From positions 1-39,212 of the forward strand of contig DATGMB010000226.1 in assembly GCA_035293845.1 (NCBI GenBank): 39,212 nt of DNA, written 5' to 3'. How positions within the stretch are numbered: the stretch's first letter is position 1; each line of letters opens with the position of its first letter. The DNA comes from DATGMB01 sp035293845 (GTDB lineage Bacteria > Acidobacteriota > Terriglobia > Bryobacterales > Bryobacteraceae). The position numbers and the translations under genes are program-made. A model generated the notes under the pieces. The model was given only the letters and a program-made list of their open reading frames with translations. It was not told the origin of the DNA and ran no database searches. Shown piece by piece: positions 22,432-30,093 of this stretch.

Positions 22432-23106
22432 TCACGGGAGGAACCGGTACCCGACGCGGTGGACCGTCAGGATGTGGCGCGGCGCGTTGGGATCGATCTC
22501 TACCTTCTGGCGAAGCCGCGCGACGTGCGCATCGACCGTGCGGGTGTTCGAGAGGAAGCTGTAGCCCCACACCTGGTTCAGAATGGCGTCGCGCGTCAGG
22601 GGCCGGTCCGGATTCTGGATGAAAAACTTCAGCAGGTTGTATTCCGCGGGCGTGAATTTCAGCTCCTCGGCGCCCTTCCTGACGATGCGCCGCTCGATAT
22701 CGATTTCGATCTGGCCGACGTGAATGACCTTGCACGATTCCGTCGAGGTCCGGCGGAGCACGGCGCGGATCCGCGCCGCCAGTTCGCGGGCCCCGAAGGG
22801 CTTGACCACGTAATCATCGGCGCCGATTTCGAGCAGCAGGACTTTATCCACCTCGTCGCCGAGCGCGCTCAGCACGATGATCGGCGTGGAGACATTGGAG
22901 GCCCGCAGTTGCTTGCAGATTTCGATGCCGCTGAGACCGGGCAGCCGGAGATCGACGACCACGAGATCCGGCCGCTGCGTCAATGCCAGCTCGTACCCGC
23001 TGCGCCCTTCCGCCGCGGTCAGCGCGCGGTAGCCCTCGTTTTCGAGCAGCACCGCAACGGTATCGCGCAGGCTGTCATCGTCGTCGATGACCAGGATGGT
23101 TTGCAT
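22432..23106 (-). CDS. OmpR/PhoB-family response regulator
   Basis: A 224-residue two-domain regulator. The receiver (1-120) has D9-D10, phosphorylated D52 (VVDLRLPGLSG), S80 and K102 (VVKPFG). The C-terminal winged helix (about 130-224) includes LKFTPAEYNLLKFFIQNPDRPLTRDAIL and RTVDAHVARLRQKVE. It is the first gene of the kinase operon and the likely DNA-binding output of the kinase. It probably recognises direct repeats such as those found at 17927 and 23625. Confidence 0.95.
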   Translation of the reverse strand: MQTILVIDDDDSLRDTVAVLLENEGYRALTAAEGRSGYELALTQRPDLVVVDLRLPGLSGIEICKQLRASNVSTPIIVLSALGDEVDKVLLLEIGADDYVVKPFGARELAARIRAVLRRTSTESCKVIHVGQIEIDIERRIVRKGAEELKFTPAEYNLLKFFIQNPDRPLTRDAILNQVWGYSFLSNTRTVDAHVARLRQKVEIDPNAPRHILTVHRVGYRFLP

Positions 23107-23188
23107 TCAGCCGCGCACCCCCTCTCCCCCACGCCGCGGAGCCTCGTCATATCGGAGGCCGCGGCAGCAATCAATGGGGTCCATTGTA

Positions 23189-23566
23189 TCAGGCGACGGT
23201 GCGCACGCTTGCGCCGCGGGCCACCCAGCCGGCCGCGACCTCTTCCCGCGGCATGAACCGGGTGCCGACGCCGAGCACGGTCTCGATATAGTCGCGGCCG
23301 GCCGAGGCGAGCTTCTTTCGCACGCGGCAGATGTGGACATCCAGAGTGCGGGTGCGCGTTCCGGTCTTGTAACCCCAGACCTGTTCGAGCAGCGCGCTGT
23401 GGGACAGCGTCTGGCCGGCCTGCGCTGCCAGCGTGCTGAGCAGATCGAATTCCTTCCTCGTCAGGTTCACGACCTGGGAATTGACGAAGACGCGGCGCTT
23501 TTCAAAATCGATGTGAAGCCGTTCATCCCTGTATCCGATTGCGGTTGGTAAACAAAGCGATGCCAT
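23189..23566 (-). CDS. Receiver-less OmpR-type winged-helix DNA-binding protein
   Basis: The chosen start is ATG 23566 (MASLCLPTAIGYRDERLHID), with AAGGAG just upstream, giving 125 residues. Residues about 12-110 are a complete OmpR-type effector domain: NLTRKEFDLLSTLAAQAGQTLSHSALLEQVWGY and RTLDVHICRVRKKL. There is no receiver in front; the frame runs further upstream but its sequence is not receiver-like. It therefore cannot be phosphorylated in the usual way and may compete with, or dimerise with, the neighbouring OmpR-type regulator. It lies 82 bp upstream of that operon, with a direct-repeat box (23625-23642) in its own promoter region. Confidence 0.82.
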   Translation of the reverse strand: MASLCLPTAIGYRDERLHIDFEKRRVFVNSQVVNLTRKEFDLLSTLAAQAGQTLSHSALLEQVWGYKTGTRTRTLDVHICRVRKKLASAGRDYIETVLGVGTRFMPREEVAAGWVARGASVRTVA

Positions 23567-23624
23567 AAGCTCCTTACCCTTTCCCAAATCGTAACTTTTG
23601 GGGGGCTGCGGCTTGGTTGGCGAG

Positions 23625-23642
23625 TTGTAAACGAATTGTGAA
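23625..23642 (+). promoter_or_regulatory. 11-bp-period direct repeat upstream of the orphan winged-helix gene
   Basis: TTGTAAA, then CGAA, then TTGTGAA: half-sites repeat every 11 bp. The core ACGAATTGTGAAAAC differs by one base from that at 17925, upstream of the haem-binding gene. The spacing suits tandem binding by an OmpR/PhoB-type winged helix. Confidence 0.55.
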
Positions 23643-23651
23643 AACCGGGGG

Positions 23652-24473
23652 CTACGCCGGCTTTGCGTAGGGGCCGCCGAACTCCCGGTAGCGAAGCCAG
23701 ACCAGCCCCACGACGGCCCAGAGCGCGGCGGCATATCCCAGATACCAGACGGCCTCTTCGCCGGCTGTAACCGCGGGCGGGCTGAACAAAACCAGAGAAC
23801 CGGTCGAGCTGGCGTGCACCAACTGCGCGAGCAGGATGCTGCCCGTATTCGCGTAGAGCCAGGCCATCAGCACTCGCAAGGCCGTCAGGGCGGCGGTGAA
23901 CGCCAGAAAGAACGGTAATAAGTACGCGCCATGAGGCGTCGCGGCGCCGAGAAAATCAATGGCCGGCAGGTGCCAAAGCCCCCATATCAGACCGAGCATA
24001 ACGCTTTGCGGGAAAACTCCGCGGCGTTCGATCATGTGGGGCAGCGCGAAGCCGGTCCAGCCGATCTCCTCGATGAAGCCGGCCGGCAATCCGAAGAAAA
24101 TTCCCAGCCAAAAGAGGTTGGGGGCGAAGTGCGAGGAAACGAGGCTGCTCATCGAGAAAAGAACGCCCAGGATCAACAACGGCGGAACGGCCACCGCCAG
24201 GTACCAGACGGGCGCGAGGCGGCCCGGGCTCATCCGAAACACCATCCGCCGCAGGGCCGGCGTCCCGCCGGCGAGAGAATTCAGGATGATGCCGGAGAGG
24301 CACGGTCCAAGGATCATCGCGGGGAATAGAAAGATGCCGCGTTCCTTGGAAAGCGTTCCGTTGTGGAGCAATGCCGGGGCGGCCACGATCAGCGCGCCGG
24401 CCCAGGAGATGGCGAATGTTAACGCGAAATAGATCGGAACACCGCGCCGGTGCGTAAGGGCTCGAAGGCTCAC
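23652..24473 (-). CDS. CPBP-family intramembrane metalloprotease (CAAX/Abi type)
   Basis: A 273-residue polytopic membrane protein with about eight helices. The family motifs are E135-E136 in FIEEIGWTGFALP, H168 in LIWGLWHLP and a later His in QLVHASS, which together fit the zinc-binding active site of CPBP (Rce1-like) proteases. The bacterial roles of the family include protein processing and immunity to bacteriocins; nothing here indicates the substrate. The start is the ATG at 24473, 28 bp after the TonB receptor stop. Confidence 0.87.
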   Translation of the reverse strand: MSLRALTHRRGVPIYFALTFAISWAGALIVAAPALLHNGTLSKERGIFLFPAMILGPCLSGIILNSLAGGTPALRRMVFRMSPGRLAPVWYLAVAVPPLLILGVLFSMSSLVSSHFAPNLFWLGIFFGLPAGFIEEIGWTGFALPHMIERRGVFPQSVMLGLIWGLWHLPAIDFLGAATPHGAYLLPFFLAFTAALTALRVLMAWLYANTGSILLAQLVHASSTGSLVLFSPPAVTAGEEAVWYLGYAAALWAVVGLVWLRYREFGGPYAKPA

Positions 24474-24501
24474 TCGGCGTATTGTACCCGACGGAAACCG
24501 G

Positions 24502-27126
24502 TCAGAAGACCAGCCCGATGTGCGCCACCACCGTCCGCGGCTGGAGGAAGTGCGTGCCGCTGAAGGTCGAGAGGAAGTTATAGAGCGCCACTTTGTTCGT
24601 CAGGTTGGCGATATCGATCGAAGCCGTGATGTGGGTCGTGCTCTCGCTGTGGAACAGGTTGTCCGAGCCGATGCCGAGATTGAAGACATTGCGCGGCTTG
24701 ACGCGGTCCGGATTGTGGTCGTCGTTCTCCAGGCTGGGGAAGTTGTCGTATCCGCCCTGCGGCAGTGTGAGCAGCTTGGAGGTGACCTTTCCCATCGTGC
24801 CGCCGGGGCCCACGCAGTCGTAAATCGGGTTGGCCACGGTCGCATACACGCCGTTGCAGGCCAGGCCGAGCGTGACCTGCTGGTTCGGTGTGAGACCGGC
24901 GGCGCCCCCGATCAGGGCCGCGCCGGCATCCGGCACGCCGCTCACCACCAGACCGCTATCGTAGCGCCAGGTGAAGGCGATCCACTCGGCTTTCTTGTGC
25001 TGGTAGCGGAAGACGCCCGTGGATTGGAAGGCCTGGTCGTGATCGATGCGGAAAACGCCGCCGGCGAGCGGCGCGCCCTGGAAGATCAGGCCGCCATCTT
25101 CGGGCGGGAAATAACGGGCGCGGGTGTGGCCGAAGGTCCAGTAGGCCTGGAAACCGTGCAGATCGGTCGTGCTGACCCGGCCGGTAACGCCGTCGAGCTT
25201 GGAGTTATGCCAGGCGATCGGAAACGTAATGGTGGTTGCGCCGAGCGTGTTGAAGTCGTAGGCGTTGTGCGTGTATTTCCAGAAGTAGTCGGCGTCGATC
25301 ACCAGGTATTTGCCAATGGCCTGCTCGAAGCCTGCGTTGAACTGGTTGCGATTGCCGGGCTTGAGCGGCACGCTCACGGCGCCGAAGAGATTCTGCCCGA
25401 GCCCGCCCATGCCCGTGGCGCTCGAAAGCAGGAGATTTTCGTTGAACGGCGTTTCCATCGTGCGGGCATACGCCACGCGGAGCACGGTGCCGCCTTTCAC
25501 GTTGTACGCGATGCCGAGGCGCGGCTGCGGGCTGGTCGCGGTGCCCAGGCCGTCATAGCGGTCGAGGCGGAACCCCGGCGTGAGCACGAGTTTCCCGAGC
25601 GTGATGGTGTCCTCGGCGTAGAATGCGGCCTGGTTGATGTTTCCGGTGGCATGGAAGGCGAACAGTTGGCCGCCACGGCTCAAGTCGTAGGGCACGAGGC
25701 CGGGATTCAGGCTCGGATTGGCGGTGAGACCGAGGCCGGCGCAGGCATTGGGATCGGTGACGGTCAGCGGACCGGCGGCGTTGCCGTTGCTATCCACGCA
25801 GATGGGGTTGAATGTGGGGTCGGTGACGCCGAACTGAAAGTTTTCGAGCAGCCGGGTCTGCTTCAGATCCACCCCGTACTTGATGGTGTGGTGGCCGGAG
25901 GTGGTCGAAACGTCGGCTTTCACGCCCCAGTTCAGCAATTGCCGCTGCTGGGCCTGGGTGGTGGGCAGATCGTTGAAAATATCCGAACTGGGGAAGTAGT
26001 TGAACTGGTCCTTGCGGACGTAGGGGTTGATGGTAAGGAGCGTGTGCGAGCCGAAGGTGTGCTGGTAGCCGGGCGCGATATTCCAGGTGAGGACCCGCTG
26101 CCGCTGGGTCTGGCCGGCCTCCTGCTGATCGAGATTGTTGGGTATCTCGATGCCGTTGCGCGCCGCAAACAGGTTCAGGTGGAAGATATCGCTGCCGCCG
26201 GGCTGGAAGTCCAGGCGGTCAAAGAGGGTCTGGTTGTTGCCGATGTCGTGGTACGGGGTGAACTCGGGCGTATCGAGGAAACGGCCGCTCCGCTGCCCGT
26301 CCACAGCGAGAAAATTGCCGAATTTTGCCGTGCCGTAGCCCAATCCGACGTCCGCGCCATAGGTGCCGAACGAGCCGCCGGTGAGATCGACATTGCCGAC
26401 GAGTTTGCCGGCCCCGAGTGCGGAACGGGTGGTGATATTGGCGGTGAGGCTGGTCTTATCGCCGAATTCCGCCTGCGGGCTGCCGGTCACGAGCTCCATA
26501 TTCTGAATGGCGGAGGCCGGCAACTGCGTGGAAAAGATTTTGCTCTGCTGGTCGGTGATGGGCTGGCCGTCAACGATAAAGCCGACCTGAGCGTGATCGC
26601 CGAGCGGATGGAAGAAACCGTTGGCATCGGCCGCGACGCCGCCCGTGCTATACGTGATCGCCTGGCTGAGTCCTGCGCCGGGATCGACGGTGGGAAGTTT
26701 CGCGATGGTATTGCGGTCGGTATCGGTGTGGGCGGAGGGATCGACTTCGACCAGATCGGCTCCGGCGGATTCGACGGTAATCGATTGCCTGGAGCCCTTG
26801 ACCGCGAGCGTCGCCTTTACCTGCACCGGGACGGCGCTGCGGACCGAGACATCTTCCGTGTACCCGTCAAAGCCCGATGCCGTGATCTCCAGGTGGTAGG
26901 GATTGAACGGCACATTCGTGAGCCGGAATTTGCCGGTATTGTCCGTGACGGCGGACTGGGAATAGCCCGTGACGGCCTGGTGGATGGTGACCACCGCCTT
27001 CGGAACGGCGGCGCCCGTAGCATCGACCACGGCGCCTTCGATCGTGCCTGCATTGCCCAGCGATTGCGGAAAAGCCGGGACCATCAAGGCGCAAGACAGC
27101 AGTAGCGAGACCAGAAGCCGCGTCAT
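24502..27126 (-). CDS. TonB-dependent receptor with N-terminal carboxypeptidase-regulatory-like domain
   Basis: The 874-residue outer-membrane protein starts at ATG 27126. A signal peptide (about 1-21, ending PAFPQS) is followed by a CarboxypepD_reg-like beta-sandwich (about 28-105, GTIEGAVVDATGAAVPKAVVTI). Next comes a plug domain (about 110-235, with GFIVDGQPITDQ and IQNMELVTGSPQAEFGDK), then a 22-strand-type barrel ending in VVAHIGLVF with C-terminal Phe. This architecture is the large, abundant OAR-like family of Acidobacteriota and is thought to import oligosaccharides or other large ligands. No TonB box was assigned. No neighbouring gene indicates the ligand. Confidence 0.9.
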   Translation of the reverse strand: MTRLLVSLLLSCALMVPAFPQSLGNAGTIEGAVVDATGAAVPKAVVTIHQAVTGYSQSAVTDNTGKFRLTNVPFNPYHLEITASGFDGYTEDVSVRSAVPVQVKATLAVKGSRQSITVESAGADLVEVDPSAHTDTDRNTIAKLPTVDPGAGLSQAITYSTGGVAADANGFFHPLGDHAQVGFIVDGQPITDQQSKIFSTQLPASAIQNMELVTGSPQAEFGDKTSLTANITTRSALGAGKLVGNVDLTGGSFGTYGADVGLGYGTAKFGNFLAVDGQRSGRFLDTPEFTPYHDIGNNQTLFDRLDFQPGGSDIFHLNLFAARNGIEIPNNLDQQEAGQTQRQRVLTWNIAPGYQHTFGSHTLLTINPYVRKDQFNYFPSSDIFNDLPTTQAQQRQLLNWGVKADVSTTSGHHTIKYGVDLKQTRLLENFQFGVTDPTFNPICVDSNGNAAGPLTVTDPNACAGLGLTANPSLNPGLVPYDLSRGGQLFAFHATGNINQAAFYAEDTITLGKLVLTPGFRLDRYDGLGTATSPQPRLGIAYNVKGGTVLRVAYARTMETPFNENLLLSSATGMGGLGQNLFGAVSVPLKPGNRNQFNAGFEQAIGKYLVIDADYFWKYTHNAYDFNTLGATTITFPIAWHNSKLDGVTGRVSTTDLHGFQAYWTFGHTRARYFPPEDGGLIFQGAPLAGGVFRIDHDQAFQSTGVFRYQHKKAEWIAFTWRYDSGLVVSGVPDAGAALIGGAAGLTPNQQVTLGLACNGVYATVANPIYDCVGPGGTMGKVTSKLLTLPQGGYDNFPSLENDDHNPDRVKPRNVFNLGIGSDNLFHSESTTHITASIDIANLTNKVALYNFLSTFSGTHFLQPRTVVAHIGLVF

Positions 27127-27310
27127 ACGGGAAGTATGATGAGGCGGGGGCCTCAACCGCTAGGCGATTCTCACCAGCGGGCCGGCAGCGGCCGTAACCG
27201 GGCTGAAATCTGCCGTGAGCGGACGACGACGCGGGGGCGGAATCCCTCCAGCCACGGTGTGGGGCACTTTCGCGGCCCGGCCCGCCGTGGGCGCGCTGAA
27301 GATCGGGGCA

Positions 27311-27331
27311 GTGCCGGCCATGGGCCGGCAC
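27311..27331. promoter_or_regulatory. Inverted repeat GTGCCGGCC-ATG-GGCCGGCAC
   Basis: Perfect 9-bp arms around a 3-base centre lie 24 bp before the start of the downstream membrane-protein gene and just before a CATAAT element (27338-27343). The position suits an operator or a 5'-UTR hairpin. Confidence 0.4.
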
Positions 27332-27354
27332 CACTGGCATAATGGGAAGCCGCG

Positions 27355-28044
27355 ATGCGTTTCGTACTGCTGACCGCCCTCCTGCTCGCGGTGCCCGCCG
27401 GCTGTTTGGTCGTAGCAGGGCGGCAAGCCGCGAGTCTGGAGGACGCTCTGTTCCAGGATGCCTCCGGACAGGTGAAACAGTTCGACGATTTGGTGCGGAT
27501 GTATCCCCCGTCCTTGAGGCGGATGAAAAATTCGGCGGAATACCTGCGTTTGCAGCGAGTGGGAGAACCGGCCGAGATGGCGGCAATCGTTTGCCGCGCA
27601 CCCGAGGGCCCCTATTCCCAAATTTTGGACAGGCTCCCCGGCCGCTGCGCAGAATGGCAACGCCTGCGGCGCGCCCGCGCGCGCGGGATGCTGGGCGCGG
27701 CAGGCGCGGTGCTGACCTTGATCTTGCTGCTTCTGGTTCGCATCGGCCTCAGATGGCGGCCGGCCGGCGACCAGGCGGCACAGGCGACCCGTTTGGTAAT
27801 GGTGGGAATCCAGGCGCTGCTGGCGGTGGAAGCGGCCGGCGCCCTGCTGGGTCCCCGGGGGCTGGTGCAGTCCGCGGTGCCCAAGGCGTCGTACGTCTGG
27901 AGCATCCTGGCGGTGGCGTGGCTCCTCCTGTTCTGGATCGAGCGGCGGGCGGCGATGGGTTTCCTCAGGCTGGCGGGTGTCCGGATACACCGGCGGCGGC
28001 CGGAAACGCGCAGGCGGCGACGCATTGCAACCCCGCATGTGTGA
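27355..28044 (+). CDS. Membrane protein of unknown function
   Basis: The 229-residue protein was not recognised. An N-terminal hydrophobic segment ends in VPAGC, which could be a lipobox or a simple anchor. A soluble region (about 25-108) follows, including SLEDALFQDASGQVKQFDDLVRMYPPSL. Three further hydrophobic helices (about 109-130, 147-167, 180-196) precede a very basic tail (RIHRRRPETRRRRR). The start ATG CGT TTC has a weak upstream site. It lies 120 bp before asnB on the same strand. Confidence 0.55.
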   Translation: MRFVLLTALLLAVPAGCLVVAGRQAASLEDALFQDASGQVKQFDDLVRMYPPSLRRMKNSAEYLRLQRVGEPAEMAAIVCRAPEGPYSQILDRLPGRCAEWQRLRRARARGMLGAAGAVLTLILLLLVRIGLRWRPAGDQAAQATRLVMVGIQALLAVEAAGALLGPRGLVQSAVPKASYVWSILAVAWLLLFWIERRAAMGFLRLAGVRIHRRRPETRRRRRIATPHV

Positions 28045-28164
28045 CCGCCCAATCCCCGCATTTCGGGTATCCGCAGCCATGACGCGGTGTGTTATAGTCA
28101 ACACAATCCATCGTTAGAATGGATCGGAAAGTTCCCGCAAGAAGGGGACGGGGATTCACTGTTC

Positions 28165-30093
28165 ATGTGTGGAATAGCGGGGTTCACCCACCTCAACCGA
28201 ACTGTGTCCCGCGGGATCGCCGGACACATCGCCGAGGCGCTTTACCATCGCGGACCCGACCAGCAGGGGGTCTGGGAAGGAAGTGTGGCGACGCTGTGCG
28301 CCGTGCGGCTCAAAATCCTGGATCTGCGAGGCGGCGACCAGCCCATGGCCAGCGACGACCGGGATACGGTGCTGGCGTTCAACGGCGAAATCTATAATCA
28401 CCAGGAAATCCGGGCGGAACTGGAAGCGAAAGGCCACCGTTTCCACTCGCGCTGCGACACCGAAACCGTGCTCCACGCGTTTCTGGAGTGGGACACGGAC
28501 TGCTTTTCGCGGTTCCGCGGTATGTTCGCGGCGGCGTTCTGGACGGAGTCGCGCAAGCGGCTGGTGCTGGCGCGCGACCGCATGGGCATCAAGCCCCTTT
28601 ACTACTTCCGCGACGGCGAAGACCTCTATTTTGCCAGCGAATTGAAGGGAATTCTGGCGCACCCCACGGTGCCGCGCGTGCTCGATGTGGAGGCTCTCGA
28701 CGCCTACCTTGCCGTGAATTACGTGCCGGGGCCGCACACGCTCATCGAGGGCATCCGTAAGGTGCGGCCCGGCCATTTTCTGGACTGGCGCAACGGACGC
28801 GTCTGGGGCGAGCCGTGGATGAAGCCGGCGGCTGCACCGCGGCCGGCCAGGGCGTGGACCATCGAGGCGGCGCAGGAAGAGCTGGATCACCTGCTGCGCG
28901 AATCCGTGCGCGAGCATCTTGCGGCGGACGTGCCGATCGGCGTGTGGGCGTCCGGCGGCATCGATTCTTCGACAGTGCTGCATTACGCGGCCGAACAGTG
29001 CAGCGGACGGTTGAAGACCTTCTCGGTGTCATTCGCCGGCCGCAGCTTCGACGAGAGCGAATATTTCCGCGAAACTGCGCGTTTTTACGGCACCGATCAC
29101 CACGAATTCGATCTCAATCCGGACGTGGGCCTGGAAGAGGCGATCCAGGATATTGCGTACTACTCCGACGAGCCCGGCGCGGATGCGGGCGCGCTGCCCG
29201 TCTGGTACTTATCGCAGATGACACGGCGGCACGTGACCGTGGCGCTTTCCGGCGAAGGCGCCGACGAGTTGTTCGGCGGCTACGTGACCTACCTGGCCGA
29301 CCGTCTGAGCCGGCCATTCCGGCTGGTGCCCTCGCCATTCCGCCGCGCGGTGCACGCCGCGCTCGACCGCTACTTGCCGGTCTCCGACGAGAAGATCAGC
29401 CTGGAATACAAACTGAAACGGTGGATCGAAGGGAGCTGGCTGGACCCGGACGAGGCGCACTTCTTCTGGAACGGAACGTTTTCCAACCAGCAGCGCAAAC
29501 AGATCCGCCCCGGCGCCAACGGCAACGGTTTGCAAACGCTGGTGGCGAGCCTCGATCTGCAGCGGTGCGGCACGGTGGACCGCTATCTCACCGTCGACCA
29601 GCACTACTATCTTCCCGACGACATCCTGTACAAGACCGACCGGATGAGCATGGCGCACTCGATCGAGGTGCGGCCGCCATTTCTGGACCCGCGCATCGTG
29701 GATTTCGCCGCCGCGCTGCCGCAGGATTTCAAGGTCCGCGGATTCCGGCAGAAGTTCATTCTGAAGAAACTGATGCGGGGTAAGCTGCCGCCGGCCGTGC
29801 TGGACCGCAAGAAGAGCGGGTTCGACATTCCCACGCACGACTGGTTCCGCGGTCCCCTGCGGCACCTGCTTCTCGATACACTGAACGAAGACACCGTGGA
29901 GGCGACAGGAATTTTCAACTGGCGCGCCGTCGAGTCGCTCATACGGGATCATATGGAGCGGCGAACCAATGTTGGATATCACTTATGGGGCCTGCTAACG
30001 CTTTTCCTGTGGATGAAAAGATGGAAAGTGGAGGTCCCTCCGCCGGCGCAGGCCGCGGGGAGGACACCGGCCCCCGTACTCGCGATCGGCTGA
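28165..30093 (+). CDS. asnB: Asparagine synthetase (glutamine-hydrolysing)
   Basis: The 642-residue enzyme starts MCGIAGF, so Cys2 is the glutaminase nucleophile; this fixes the start at 28165 rather than at longer in-frame options. The class-II amidotransferase domain (1-200) shows R49, FNGEIYNH (72-79) and D98. The synthetase domain (about 235-600) has the PP-loop SGGIDSS (263-269) and SGEGADELFGGY. It makes asparagine from aspartate, glutamine and ATP. Some relatives amidate sugar or peptide precursors in polysaccharide clusters. The glycosyltransferase gene overlapping its end makes that possible but unproven. Confidence 0.93.
   Translation: MCGIAGFTHLNRTVSRGIAGHIAEALYHRGPDQQGVWEGSVATLCAVRLKILDLRGGDQPMASDDRDTVLAFNGEIYNHQEIRAELEAKGHRFHSRCDTETVLHAFLEWDTDCFSRFRGMFAAAFWTESRKRLVLARDRMGIKPLYYFRDGEDLYFASELKGILAHPTVPRVLDVEALDAYLAVNYVPGPHTLIEGIRKVRPGHFLDWRNGRVWGEPWMKPAAAPRPARAWTIEAAQEELDHLLRESVREHLAADVPIGVWASGGIDSSTVLHYAAEQCSGRLKTFSVSFAGRSFDESEYFRETARFYGTDHHEFDLNPDVGLEEAIQDIAYYSDEPGADAGALPVWYLSQMTRRHVTVALSGEGADELFGGYVTYLADRLSRPFRLVPSPFRRAVHAALDRYLPVSDEKISLEYKLKRWIEGSWLDPDEAHFFWNGTFSNQQRKQIRPGANGNGLQTLVASLDLQRCGTVDRYLTVDQHYYLPDDILYKTDRMSMAHSIEVRPPFLDPRIVDFAAALPQDFKVRGFRQKFILKKLMRGKLPPAVLDRKKSGFDIPTHDWFRGPLRHLLLDTLNEDTVEATGIFNWRAVESLIRDHMERRTNVGYHLWGLLTLFLWMKRWKVEVPPPAQAAGRTPAPVLAIG

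Noticed and set aside
23652..24473. A phage-abortive-infection gene on the basis of the Abi/CPBP label
   Set aside because: The family name is historical; there is no defence neighbourhood, so only a CPBP protease call is supported.
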